NCBI GenBank assembly: GCA_023614405.1
Contig: CM042687.1
Coordinates: 264,225,480 to 264,289,479, forward strand
Source of the DNA: Avena insularis
Taxonomy: Eukaryota; Streptophyta; Magnoliopsida; Poales; Poaceae
Reading direction: 5' to 3'
Length of the DNA stretch: 64,000 nt
In this document: positions 46,231 through 57,240 of the stretch, piece after piece
Layout: the number at the start of each line of letters is the position of its first letter
Numbering within the stretch: the first letter of the stretch is position 1
Made by a program: the position numbers and the translations under genes
Notes under the pieces: model-generated
What the model was told of the DNA's origin: nothing
The model's input: only the letters and a program-made list of their open reading frames with translations
The model's database searches: none

Positions 46231-47650
46231 ATGCGGAAGAATGAGGAGGCCGACGCACTCTCTTGCATCGGCTCGACTCGACTCGCACCACCCGCCGACG
46301 TCTTCCTCGACACCATCACCAAGCCCTCCGTCTCCCTCCCAAGGGAGATCGATATCGGAATCCCGCTACAACCAGAAGCAGCCCTGGTCGCACTAATTGC
46401 CGAGCCAAGCGACTGGACCGCGCCATACATCGCTTACCTGGAGGGAGGCACCCTACCCGCATACGAAATGGAGGCCCGGATGATAGCGCGCTGCAAATCG
46501 CCGTCATCATCAGCGAAGCTCCTGGCGCAGCATGACCGGCGTGTTCCAACGCTGCGTCCAACCCGCTGAAGGACGCAAAATCCTCCAAGACATCCACTCC
46601 GGCGACTGCGGCCACCACGCCGGCGCCCGCTCTCTGGTCGCAAAGGCCATGCGACACGGCTTCTACTGGCTCACCGCACACGCAGACGCTGTCGACATTG
46701 TCCAGCGGTGCGTCGGATGCCAGAAATACGCCAACCAGACTCACGTACCGAGCTCGGCGCTCAAGACAATGCCCATCACCTAGCCGTTCGCCATGTGGGG
46801 CATGGACATGGTAGGCCCCTTCAAGAAGGCCCCCTCTGGCTTCACCCACCTCCTAGTTGCAGTCGACAAATTCACAAAATGGGTGGAGGCCAAGCCAGTC
46901 CGCAAGTCCGACGGGAAGACCGCTACAAAGTTCCTACGCTAGCTCATATATCGCTACGGGTTCCCAAATAGCATCATCACGGTTAACGGCACCAAACTTC
47001 GCCAAGAGAGCCATGGCCGAGTTTTGCGAGGAGCACAACATCCAACTCGACCTCGCCTCAGTCGCTCACCCGGAGTCCAATGGCCAGGCGGAACGCGCCA
47101 ACCAGAGCATCCTCCACGGCCTGAAGCCACGGCTACAAGTCCCACTAGAGCGTACCGCTGAGTGCTGGGTCTAAGAACTCCCCTCTGTCATCTGGGGCAT
47201 CCGCACCTCCGTCAACAGCTCGACAGGGTTCACCCCCTTCTTCATGGTGTACGGGGCCGAGGCAGTCATGCCAACCGACCTTGAGCACCATTCACCTAGG
47301 GTGGTCAACTACACGGAGGCCAACAACGAGCTCGCACGCTAAGAAGGAGTCGACCAGCTCGACGAAGCACGCGACCTAGCTCGCTCCCGCACCGCCATCT
47401 ACCAGCAAGGGCTCCGCCGCTACCACAGCCGACGAGTACAGACTCACACTTTCTAGGAATGCGACCTGGTACTACGTCTAATCCAGGACAAGAAAGGCAT
47501 GCACAAGCTCTCACCCCTTGGGAGGGACCATTCGCCATCGGGCGAGTCCTGGGCAACGACGCCTACTACCTCACCGACGTCCGAGGCGACGGAAAACTCG
47601 ACGTCAAGCGGCCATGGAATGTAAACCTCCTACGGAAGTTCTACTCTTAG
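46231..47650 (+). pseudogene. Integrase of element E, frameshifted, second catalytic Asp replaced
   Basis: The frame of the RNase H goes on to about 46500, then shifts to the frame of 46532-46783 (DCGHHAGARSLVAKAMRHGF, CVGCQKYA: the HHCC zinc site). The core has Asp at 46805-46807 (GMDMVGPFK). At 46982 GTT encodes Val (SIITVNGT) where the second catalytic Asp is expected, and one extra base follows at about 46992, shifting the frame again. Glu of NGQAERANQ is at 47091. Stops lie at 46781, 46940, 47172, 47341 and 47455. A last shift near 47515 restores WEGPFAIGRVLGNDAYYL up to the stop at 47648. Confidence 0.85.
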
Positions 47651-48481
47651 AACTCCATAAATGTACCCCTACCCGCTATGAAATAAAACAGATTGGTTAC
47701 CGCAAATTGCGTCTACTCTCCATGCCTTGTGCCACTCGCACTCATAATAACAGCGTTACGCTATTCGCAGAAGTCAACCTTTGGTAAAGCGACCGAACGG
47801 CCAAGTAGTGCGGTACGAGAGCACTGGAAAAACTCAGGCCTCGTACCGTCCACAAAAAAAGCTAACCCGGAGCCCCACTGGAGTTGCCTAGCTTGACCGG
47901 CTCCCCGAGCCAAGACGACTGCACTCGCTCCCCACAGCGACCAAGTCCTCCGCATCCTCGGCGCAGCGACTCGAACGGCATAGTACCACGCTCGGGGACT
48001 GACACCAGACCAAAGACGAGCGGCTAGGGAAAAACGCCAAATATGAGAGCGCGCCCCGGACTCGCCATGCGACTGATCTTACGGATCAGGCAGGAGTGAC
48101 ATGCCTAACATAACGTGCTTAGTCCTCACCTACCTTGGGCTTGCGACTAGAACATCCAAGTACCACGCTCGGGGACTCGGCGACCCGACCCCGTTTGCAC
48201 CCGGGAAAACGGCCAAGTAAAGAGCACCCCTAGGAGTCACCATGCGACTGGCTTTCCGAGCCCTGGCGAGTCGACCCTAACTCACTACAGTTCACACAAC
48301 ATATAAAAACAAGGTAAACCCCATAAAAAGGGCGGACGCGCTCGGGGACTCGAACAACCAACATTCAAATCACAAAACAACTGACAAAATAACACGAGCA
48401 TTCCTTCATAGCAGCAAATTTGTTTCGCATACAAGGAGAGTTACATGGTTATCCTATGCTAATGCTGAATGACAAAACATT
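47651..48481 (+). other. 3' untranslated part of pol of element E with iterated CTCGGGGACT cores
   Basis: A likely poly(A) signal (ATGAAATAAA near 47679) follows the pol stop. Two diverged units of about 178 bp begin AGTACCACGCTCGGGGACT, with cores at 47991 and 48168, and a third core lies at 48341. Between them CACCATGCGACTGGCTTTCC-like phrases recur. No gene is seen. The antisense gene of E ends at 48482, so both genes stop facing each other here. Confidence 0.65.
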
Positions 48482-49605
48482 CTACTCCGCAGGCTTTGAT
48501 GAAGACGCGCCACCGTCCTTGCGGCTGTGGATAAAAGGCACATAAGGGTTCGACAGGTACGTCGTCAGCTCGCCCGCCATCGCCGCACGGAACGGTTTCT
48601 CCACCTTGAAGTCACGGTGCTTCGGCTCAGGGTCATTAGGGGCGACGATCGTTTCCTGGTAGGGAATGAGGTCGCCCATCGCCCAAATGCGGTCAGAGTA
48701 CACTGCGGCTCGATCCGTCAGCTTCAACACCTCAGCAATCTCCACCGAGCCCGTCGACGAGGGGTAACCGCTCATGATGTCGTCAAGGTCGAAATCGTCC
48801 GGGAAGTGTGCGAGCCCATGGCTGAGCGCCATCACCGCTCCACGACGGAAGGCCGACCGCGTCATGAATTCAACGACCGACGGGGCCTTCTCCAGGTAGC
48901 GCCATACCTCGACGAGGTCGCTGGGAATCACCTCCGTGGGCGAGATCTCCTGAAGGTATGCCAGGAGGCAAGTCGCCGACAGCGCGGCTGAGTCAACCAA
49001 GGTGGTCACACACTGTCGCGCATCGTACGACTGCACCTCTTCCGCATTATCAATTATCCGGCCTGCAGCACACAAATAAACAGTAAGCAAAACAACAAAA
49101 CCGTAACGCGGTACGTGCAATCGGAAGTCGGCTAAAGGAAAGCTTACCAATCAGCGGGCGGCAGAGGTCCGTGATGGAACTTTGAAGAGAAGAGAAATCA
49201 TTTTTCAACCCGGCAACGAGCGCATCAGACACCTTCCGTTCTTCAGCGGCAGAAGTGACAGCGGCCTTGGCTCGTCCTTCCGCCGAACTCGCTTTCGCCT
49301 TCGCCTCCTTGAGCTCACGCTCCAGATCGGCAATTTGCTTCTCCGCCACGCTCAAAGCGGACTGAGCTGCCGTCAAATCACCTACCGGGACAAGGCCTTG
49401 GCGAGCTTCCTTCACCTCAGCCGCACTACTCTCTGCTTCAATAACAAAATGGTCAACACCGCAAAAAATCAGCGACAAGCGCCAAACAAGGTAAATACTC
49501 ACCCGCAGCCGCTCGAAGCTCCTTGTTCGTCTCCTGGACGGCGATAAGTTCATTCTCAACACGGCACTTCGCAGCAAGCCGCTCGGCCGATTCGCGTTGC
49601 AGGCC

Positions 49606-49936
49606 CTATGCAACAATCACATCGTCAGCAACCAAAACTTCCTAAGTGCCCAGCCGCTAAAATTCAGCGACTAGGCACTCGGGGACTGGATGACAAACTT
49701 CCTAAGTGCCTAGCCGCTGAAATTCAGCGACTAGGCACTCGGGGACTAGATGACAAACTTCCTAAGTGCCCAGCCGCTGAAATTCAGCGACTAGGCACTC
49801 GGGGACTGGATGACAAAATTCCTAAGTACCCAGCCGCTGAAATTCAGCGACTAGGCACTCGGGGACTGGATAACGCAAAAAATAAAGAATCTGACCAGTG
49901 AAATTCAGTGGCCAGATCCTCGGGGACTGGACATAC
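49606..49936 (-). other. Intron 3 of the antisense gene of E
   Basis: On the minus strand the intron starts GTATGTCC and ends GTTGCATAG. Joining GCCATCTAG to GGCCTGCAACGC keeps the frame (the TAG would be CAG before decay). Almost all of it is the 60 bp array. Confidence 0.65.
49632..49930 (+). repeat. 60 bp tandem array of palindromic units in element E
   Basis: Four clean 60 bp units and one diverged unit follow each other without gaps. Each has the arms AGTGCCTAGCCGCTGAA and TTCAGCGACTAGGCACT, complementary except for one position, directly followed by CGGGGACTGGATGACAAA. The core CTCGGGGACT starts at 49678, 49738, 49798, 49858 and 49919. Confidence 0.95.
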
Positions 49937-52250
49937 CTAGATGGCGGCACCTAGCATGCCGTGAAGCTCCATCGCGTCCACCGATGCAAGCACAATCGGA
50001 GTATGGCCGCGATGATGCTCAACCTCCATGACGGAGGCACCAGGGAGCTGGCTCGATGGCACCGAGGCACTCGTCGTGGCGGCCTTCGCCATAAAGCGAG
50101 TGAACATTGCCACCGCGGCCCCCGTGCCACTCGAGGGCAGCTCGGTTGCCTCGATCGAACCCACGGGCACCGTATGCTGCGACCCCGCGTCCTCCTTGGC
50201 CTTCAGATCTACATCCGCTGCGGTTGGAGGTTCGCTCGAGGCAGTTGCCGGCTCGTCAGAAATCGTGACGACGTCATCGCCCTTTGTTCTTTTAGTGCCT
50301 TAAGCGGTAAGAGCGACTTCGTCGCCCTTCCTCTTCTTCGAGGGGTCAGGTGGCGCCTCCGTGGTGACTGGTGGAACCTTGGCCACTGAAGGGTGACCTA
50401 TCTTCTTAATCCCAGTCCTGCGAAACAACTCTATCAACAAAACTCTCCGATCAAAACACAAAGCAAGACGGATAAAAGTCAAGGAACACTCACTTGGCGA
50501 CCGGAAGAAATCGCAAGCCGATGCGGATGCTGGCCGGCTTCTCCAGTTCTGGCACCAGTTTCCTACTGAGGCCCGTCTCGAACACGTTGTGTGCCCAAGA
50601 CACTGATGGCTTCTTCTAAGATGAAGCCGCGGCGAGAGCCTCCATGGCAATTGTTGCGGCGTAGGCCCTCGTGGCGAGGCCCCTGCTGCCAAACCGGGCG
50701 ATCGGGCGAACGGCGTAACGACGCCAGCGGCACCTCATCCACTATGGCGGCAGCGCCAGTCGCCGCGGCCACATGCGCCGATGTCTGCTCAGCCGAGCTG
50801 GTAGCGTCGGAGTTACTCGCGCACCGAGGCGAAGACGCCGGCTTGGTCAGCTTCACCTTCTTCTTTGGCGGCGCCTTCTTATTCTTCGATGGTGTATCCT
50901 CACGGTGTGAGGTATGCTCAGGGAGCTCGTCGTCGTCATCGTCATGGGCCTCGAGGCTCTTGCTGGCCTCGAATTCGCGCTGGTGCTGCCCACAAGTTTT
51001 GCGGACCGTGGAGGAAGCCACCTCCACGGGGTCGTCGTCATCATCGTCGTCATCGCCACCCCCGTCACTTTTGACATCGCCCTTGTCGGGCAATGACTCG
51101 CTCACGTCCTGGGTGGACGAGCTCGAGTTCTCATCGTCTGCGGGCGGAAGCCACCCTTCCACCACTTGAAACAACTGCACCGATCAAACGACATTAGCAC
51201 AACTGCGAATGCACGAACTACGACTACGAGTGCAAAGGGAATAATAGCTTACCGTTGGAGCTGGGCGCCTTGAGGTGTAAGGCGCGACCCCGGCCTTTGC
51301 GTCGAGATACACCGCCTAGGTGATCTTTTTCAGGGCCTGGGTGTAGTCGTTGAGTCTCCACTCAACGAGGCAGGACTTCATCGGATCGTCCTTGCCCGAA
51401 TACTCATACATGTAGTGGGCGCGGCTGGCCAGGGGCACGAGCCATCGCCCGAGCCAGCAGTTGTAGAGGTTGATGGTTTGAAGGCCTTTCGTCTTCAAAT
51501 TGCGGATGGTCTGCAGCATCTCGTCGACGACCATCCGCTGCTCCGGCGGGAGTTTGGTAACTTGGAGCCGGCGCGGCTCATGCCGGTCGGCGGAATACCT
51601 TGGAAGCGCCACTTCATCGCTTGGAGTCGACTCGGTAACGTAGAACCAGTTCTTCTTCCACTCATTCGCTGCTTTGGCAGGCAGATCAGATCGAAGAATG
51701 ACGCCTTCGACTTCAGCTGGAAGGTCAAGCCGCCCATGGCTAACATTGGGCCGCATGTCTCTTCGCGGCTGATTCTCCCGTGGAATAGATCTTGCCACAG
51801 GGGGAAGTAGGGCCTGCAGCCCAGGTAGCACTCGCAGAATGCTACAAAAATGGCGAGCTGCTCGATGCTGTGCGGACCCAGATCCGACGGCTGGATATCG
51901 TAATAGGCACAGAAACGCCGGAAGAAGAGGGAGGTTGGGAAGCCGAGCCCCCGCTCCAGGTGACTAGTGAATCAGATGAATTCCCCTTCGCGCGGATCCG
52001 GAATTACTTCTCCGGCTGCGGGGATGCGCCATCTCCCGGCGCAGAGGATCCCCGCCTCCTCGAATGATTTTAGCAGTGCCTTCGTGCACTTGGATCTGCC
52101 CCATGGTTCGGTGGGAGGAGCCATCGGCTGGAGGATTGTGGGATTCGGATCGCTCTGAATCATTCTGGTCGCTGCGCGGAATGGGGAAATGAGGATGCGC
52201 GAGATCAGAGGAAGTGAGGGAAGCGTTTTCCCCTTCACCCTTCACTCTCC

Positions 52251-52257
52251 TTATATA
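52251..52257 (-). promoter_or_regulatory. TATA box of the antisense gene of element E
   Basis: On the minus strand GCTATATAAGGAGAGTGAAGG lies about 127 bases before the ATG at 52124, with a purine-rich leader. The TATAAGGAG core equals that in front of the antisense gene of element D. Confidence 0.6.
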
Positions 52258-52602
52258 GCGTTTGTTACCTGCCATTTTCGGGAGCCGTTACTACGCGGTA
52301 ATTACGCTAATATTACCGTTGGATTACCCAACAGCTAGTTTGACCAAAGCTGACAGTCCAACTTCATCTACTCGACTCACTGCCTCCAGCGACTCGACAA
52401 TTCGCTGACCCGATCACTATGACAGTGACTAATTACTCGCCGACCCGCTCGCCAAGCTACGATATTATTGGTCGCCGTTATTGCGACTAAAATGACTAGT
52501 TCTTTCATTTGTTATGGAGTCCGCCGCCGATTCGACTAGGCGTCCGCATTGGACCCGCATACTACAACTGCTAGCAAATGCCTGCGATGAATGAACGACG
52601 GC
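52258..52602. other. Upstream region of the antisense gene / region before the tract of E
   Basis: No ORF. On the minus strand this is the region upstream of the TATA box and so the place for regulatory sites of the antisense gene. Phrases such as CGACTCG and CGCTGACCCG recur; nothing else is recognisable. Confidence 0.4.
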
Positions 52603-52614
52603 CTCGGGGACTAC
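52603..52614 (+). promoter_or_regulatory. Polypurine tract of element E
   Basis: CTCGGGGACTAC directly precedes the TG of the 3' LTR. It is the last of nine CTCGGGGACT copies in the 3' part of the element. Confidence 0.8.
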
Positions 52615-53103
52615 TGATGGGGATATGCCTACCGGGGTATGCCCAGTAGGACGTTTCCTATTGGCCCAAGCCACCAGCGAGTGGGCCTGCAGGACGGCGA
52701 CTGGATCGAGACTTGGCGAGGACTCAGGCGACTGGAAGCTGGAGGCCCAGAAGCGTAGCTAGGCCCAGTCGGACTAGGTCTAAACCCTCCGTATCCTTAA
52801 CTAATTCGGTTGTAATCTATAAACCCTAGCGAGGTGAGCCTATATAAACCTCCATAGGGTATGTATAGAGGATATGTTCCATCATACACCCAAGCGACAC
52901 GCCGCCTAGTCGTCGAGCTCGCCCCTTGTACTCTCTCCATAATACAATTTAGCAGGAGTAGGTCTTTACCCTCTAGGGGGCCGAACCTGGGTAAAACCTT
53001 GTGTCTCCGCCCCTATCTCGCACCGCAGATGGCTGGCCGCCCTTGCCCCATGTTCTACTACTCGCTGCCGATTGCAGCATCTGCCGTGGTCATTCCCACG
53101 ACA
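52615..53103 (+). repeat. 3' LTR of element E
   Basis: Collinear with 40847-41330, ends CCCACGACA and is followed by the target-site copy CATAG. TATA box at 52841-52848. Confidence 0.92.
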
Positions 53104-53108
53104 CATAG
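53104..53108. repeat. Target-site duplication CATAG, right copy
   Basis: Exact copy of 40842-40846. Confidence 0.92.
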
Positions 53109-53169
53109 GCTCTTTTGACAATGGAGAAGCCAAGATTGGTGCCGTGACCAGTATCTTTTTTAACTCATG
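53109..53169 (-). pseudogene. Fragment of pol of element D between E and F
   Basis: On the minus strand this 61 bp piece encodes ELKKILVTAPILASPLSKEP, the end of the reverse transcriptase/start of RNase H, and continues in frame into MLLYVAATN at 40846 once E and one target-site copy are taken out. It proves that D once spanned both insertions. F starts at 53170, with TCATG (53165-53169) as candidate left target site. Confidence 0.85.
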
Positions 53170-53717
53170 TGTTGGGTATATGCTATATGGGTATCCTCAT
53201 AGCATGTCACTTATCCGGATAACCTGGGTGGCCCATAGTCGGTAGCATGGCCTATGGCCTGCTAGGCAGCCCAGTTAGATGGATCCAGAAGGGAGGCCCA
53301 TGCCGGATAAAGGAAGGCTACGGTGGAGTCACCAACGTACCCGGAGACTTGGAGTATAAGATACACAAGACTAGTAATAGACAATGTAGGACTCTGTAAC
53401 CTATCCGGCTAGGACTTTTCCCTGTAACCCTAGGACCTGGTGACTATATAAGTCAGGCCTATGGGAGCCTTTAGGGCAACGATCTCAAACGATAACTTAG
53501 ACTCTTTAGTCACCTCGCACAGCGAACCAATCCCTGTAACTCGGCGTATTTCCCTTATAGTGATTTATAGTAGGAGTAGGATCTCGCCACCGTCGTGAGA
53601 TCTGAACCTGGGTAAGCTGTGTTACTTCGTACCCGTCAACCGTCCGCCTTACCCCACGTCTCTAAACACGCACTGTGAGGACCCCTCCATGGCATACTCG
53701 TCGGCAATACCACGACA
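53170..53717 (+). repeat. 5' LTR of element F (548 bp)
   Basis: Starts TGTTGGGTATATGC and ends ACCACGACA, one base pair group before the primer site. TATA box TATATAAG at 53445-53452. Confidence 0.85.
53445..53452 (+). promoter_or_regulatory. TATA box of the LTR of element F
   Basis: TATATAAG in the context GGTGACTATATAAGTCAGG, mid-LTR, as in element E. Confidence 0.7.
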
Positions 53718-53719
53718 GT

Positions 53720-53737
53720 TGGCGCCCACCGTGGGGC
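53720..53737 (+). promoter_or_regulatory. Primer-binding site of element F, tRNA-Arg type
   Basis: TGGCGCCCACCGTGGGGC, identical to the site in element E, two bases after the LTR. Confidence 0.85.
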
Positions 53738-56700
53738 AAGAGGCGCTTCAGGCTCTTCAGCGGGCGAGGATCAAGATCTTCGCGGGAATCGGCAAAACCT
53801 AGCCATCGGTCGCGTTATCTTCTCCGGCAATGTTCTGATCGTCCCTCCTGACGAGTTCTGGATCTCGGCAAAGACGAACCCTACGCGGTGTTCGATCGTT
53901 CCTATCAGAGACATCCACCTCTTCATCGGCGAAACCGACTCGGGCGCTAATTCTCTGGGAGTCGAAGGAGCATCAAGACCCGCACGGACCGCCAACGGGC
54001 TGGCAACGTTGGCGGAAGGATCGATGTCGGATCTCTCTTCGGAGTTTGTCGGCAAAGATCGAAAAGCATCAAGACCCGCACGGACCGCCTACAGGCCGGA
54101 TACGTTCGCGGAAGAATCGATGTCGGATCTCTCTTTGGAGTTTGCCGGCAAAGATTGGAAAAATTCAAGGCCCACCCAAACCACCCTTGTGCAGGATATA
54201 AAGGTGGAAGATCACTGCAAATCCACCGGCTTCATCCGTGCATCAGGACAATAGAGATCCATGTTCGTCGGCATGGTTACCATCTTCGATCTGGCGCACT
54301 GCATTCAGAGAGAGGGCGAAAACCCCCACGATTACCTGGCCAGGTGGCTCCGTATACGAGCCGATCTGGCCCACTACCCCAATGATAACGCTTTGTATCA
54401 CTTCATGGAAGGACTGGACCATGGCACGCTTCTCCGACATTCTCTAAGGCGGCAGCAGGCAACAGGACGCCTTACCCTCGAGGAGATGGTGAGCACCATC
54501 AACAGCTACGCGGAAGCTGACGCAGCAGCCCATATGGAGCTTGCGCTCAGAGACGGAGAACCTCCGATTCAGCAGCCGCCGCCACCGCCTTCCGCCGCCA
54601 TCGTCGTAGCAGCACCACCACCTCCATTCATCGTCAAGGCCATTGCACCTCCACAGCCCGTCATCGAGGAAGTCCTGGCACCCTCCGACAATGCTGATTT
54701 CAGTGCAGATTCAGAGGACATAGACTTCAGTCCAGAAGAGCTAGACTCCGCCATGCAGGAGATGGAGGAGGAGACTCGTCCGATGAGCAAGCAAACAATG
54801 TCGTCGCGTCCCGAGGGGTGTTCGTCACCATTGGGACAGCGATGGATGAAGATCAACCCGGACGAGCTCCGCCTACAGCGCTGGAAAAGGGGAAGGGGCC
54901 ACTTATTGCTGCTGATGATGATCGCGCAAAAGTCATGCCTCCTCCGCCTAACCTAGTGCAGAAGTAGAAGGAACTCGGCACCGGCCCGAGCAACAACAAC
55001 ACCGCAAACTTGCCGCCTCCAGCATCTACGTCTGCAGTAGCCCAAGTTACTCCAGCTGATAGAGTGATGTACGACAATCTCCTCGTCAAGCCACTGATCG
55101 TTGCTCATATCTGGAACGTGACCCAGCTTGACGAGAAGCGTCAGCAGCTGCTGGAGGAAGCGCAGGCCATCACGGAGCAAGGCGCTAAGCTAGATCGAGA
55201 TCTGGTCAACACGCAGAAGTCCATAGAGAAAGCTAGAGCAATGGAGGACGAGTACAAGACTTTACTGCAGCAGTAGAAGGCTAAGAAAGCTCCGGCTCGC
55301 ATCATCAACGACCCTGGTGTACGGCGCAACCTAGGATGGGCTCCCTCGAAGCCGGCACAGGCCAAGCCATACATTAACAGTGAAGGGAAGCAGGTGGTTC
55401 CCACCCTAATCCTTAACCTCGCCGTCTCCAAGACCCTTCTGGAGCAGGATAGATCGCCTGAGGCAGTAGAACAGGTCTATGACCTAGTGGCCAAGGCGGT
55501 GAAGCAGCAGGAAAAGGCCACCTCTCAGAGGCTTGAGTCCGACCCAGTGCTCTGCCAATCTAGCCAGTACAAGCCGCCAAGGGACAGATCTCCTCTTGAT
55601 GTCGGGTCCCATATGGGTTCATCAGAACAAAGACGGAGAGATGAGCGCAACAGGAAGGATGCTATCCCCATATCCTCCGACCACGGAGAAAAGGCCCGAC
55701 CTCGTCGCCCATCGCCACCGCCCCGATCTCCCCGACATCACGAAGATTATAAGGCTCACCATCGTACGGATATGCCCCCACCAAAGAAGTGCGGCATCGT
55801 CATCCGCGACAACACGGAGCAGACCCGTCATGACGGAGAGCGCAACCAAGGGCACAAGAGCAGGTCACGCGATGACCCTTCGCGTCCGACAAGCAACCGT
55901 GACAGGCGTGAGGCGTCACAGGAGGGTAACAGCAAGAAGGCTAACCCACCGCCACCTCCGCCTCCGTCACCACCAAGCAGTCACCATGGCGGAGGGGGCC
56001 CGCGTTGTTCACGCTGCCCGTCCCCTATTGACAAAAAGAAGAAGAACCCGGAGCCATACGATGCACGTTCGCGGATCGATAAGATCCACGAGGCCCGGGA
56101 AGGACCATACCTAGGACTACATTGCTTTGGACCCGCAATACGGTCCGCAACTTACCCCAAAGGTTTCCGGATTGACAAGACCATCAAGCCCTATGACGGC
56201 ACCGCCAATCCAGCCACATGGTTGCAGGACTACGGCAACACGGTGGAGATTGCCGGAGGCAATCCCAACATCGCCGTCAAGTACCTCCCATTAATGTTGG
56301 CGGGTACGACCCATCAATGGATTGACGACTTGCCGGAGAAATCTATCTACAACTGGCTGGACATGCAAGAAGCATTCACCAAGAAGTTTGAGGGTACATA
56401 CAAACGTCCCTACACTGTGGGCGATCTATAGCGGTGCGTGCAAGAGAAAGACGAGACATCTCGCGCCTACCTCTCCCGCTGGCTGGATATGAAAAATTCC
56501 TGCTCAAGAGTGCACGCTCAGAGCGCCATGGCCGCCTTCATCGATGGGTTGGAAAGGGGCACGCTGCTCCGACATAAGCTGAAGTGCTTGCAGGACAATC
56601 ACCAGCTTGACTTGAACCAGATGATTCAGTTGGCTAGTGAGTTCTCAGCTGCCGACGACGATGCTCGTGGCTCCTTGCCGGCAACGGCCGTTCCAACTCA

Positions 56701-57240
56701 AGCTCGGAAGAATAGCAGTACAAAGAGGAAAACCGCTCCAGAAGAAAAGCAATCTACCGACATGGTCGCTATGACTTTTGCAGGACGAGGAGAAGGCGGA
56801 CAATGTGCCCGAGGAAGGGGAGCTGGTCATGGGCAGCAATGAGGAAGTGAAACCACCTCGGCGCCGCTCCGCGTTCCCCAAACCTACAAGGAGTACCGCG
56901 ATATGCCGTGCCTCGTACACCTCGACGCCAACGGCAAGGCCACCCATACCAATCGACACTGCAAGTTTGTCAACGACCTCAAGGAAGACCCGGAGTCCGG
57001 CTACAAGCGAAGTCGGAAGAATAGACCGCGAGGCAAGGGCAAGGGGAAGAAGAAGGAGGCGGAGTCCAAGGATTCAAGTGACATGGACGAAGACGTTGAC
57101 CCCAAGAACGTCGGCAAGAGCGACGACAAGGGCAAGAACCCCTTCGCAAAGAAGGCTCCAGTCTACCACACTTTCCTTGGCACCCCCACCGTCCGACAAC
57201 AGAAGACCTCTCTGAGGATCCTGATGGCCACTCTCCCCCC
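53738..57240 (+). pseudogene. gag of element F with a partly duplicated gag module, degenerate
   Basis: A frame open from the primer site encodes GNRQNLAIGRVIFSGNVLIV, a 32-residue tandem repeat, then after TAG at 54252 a gag-like module (54288-54540; HCIQREGENPHDYLARWLRI). A frameshift at about 54900 leads to a coiled coil (55010-55276), an Arg/Asp/Ser/Pro-rich stretch (55560-56050) and the main gag domain (56100-56690; GPYLGLHCFGPAIRSATYPK, TTHQWIDDLPEKS, YLSRWLDMKN). Stops at 55274 and 56429 fit former CAG codons. Two further shifts lie near 56780 and 56880 before a His/Cys finger (CLVHLDANGKATHTNRHC) and a Lys-rich part. Confidence 0.75.
53970..54161 (+). repeat. 96 bp direct tandem duplication in gag of element F
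   Basis: 53970-54065 and 54066-54161 are two copies with the same start GCATCAAGACCCGCACGGAC and the inner phrase TCGATGTCGGATCTCTCTT. The period is 32 codons, so the frame is kept (ASRPARTA to GKDRK, twice). Confidence 0.9.

Larger units (their letters stand above)
48482..52124 (-). pseudogene. Antisense extra gene of element E (six exons)
   Basis: On the minus strand ATG 52124 starts MAPPTEPWGRSKCTKALLKS. With frame corrections the first exon (to 51253) encodes the N-terminal domain (FFRRFCAYYDIQPSDLGPHS, later FHGRIS), like that of element D. Introns with GT and AG ends lie at 51175-51252, 50418-50493, 49606-49936, 49433-49502 and 49063-49147; at each the exons join in frame. Exon 2 has a run of eight Asp and a basic KNKKAPPKKKVKLTK, a possible nuclear signal. 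Exons 4-5 form an Ala/Glu/Lys-rich coiled coil (EKQIADLERELKEAKAKASS). The last exon holds the shared block (RRGAVMALSHGLAHFPDD) and ends SSSKPAE. Some stops and a frameshift near 51840 show decay. Function unknown. Confidence 0.7.
40847..53103 (+). mobile_element. Element E: complete Tat-lineage gypsy element, 12257 bp
   Basis: It has LTRs of 484 and 489 bp, an exact duplicated target site, a tRNA-Arg-type primer site, gag, protease, reverse transcriptase, two RNase H domains, integrase, an antisense spliced gene, and a polypurine tract. It inserted into pol of element D in the opposite direction: the D reading frame continues across the site once one copy of CATAG is removed. By hand count the LTRs differ at about 28 positions plus two or three small indels, near 6 percent, so it is clearly older than B. 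The polyprotein has more than ten stops and several frameshifts. Confidence 0.93.

Noticed and set aside
49632..49930. CRISPR-like array
   Set aside because: The 60 bp units are repeated in full with no variable spacers, in a plant retrotransposon intron.
50591..51169. 192 aa plus-strand Ser-rich ORF in element E
   Set aside because: Complement of the Asp/Ser-rich exon 2 of the antisense gene, which is supported by splice sites and by homologous layout in D and F.
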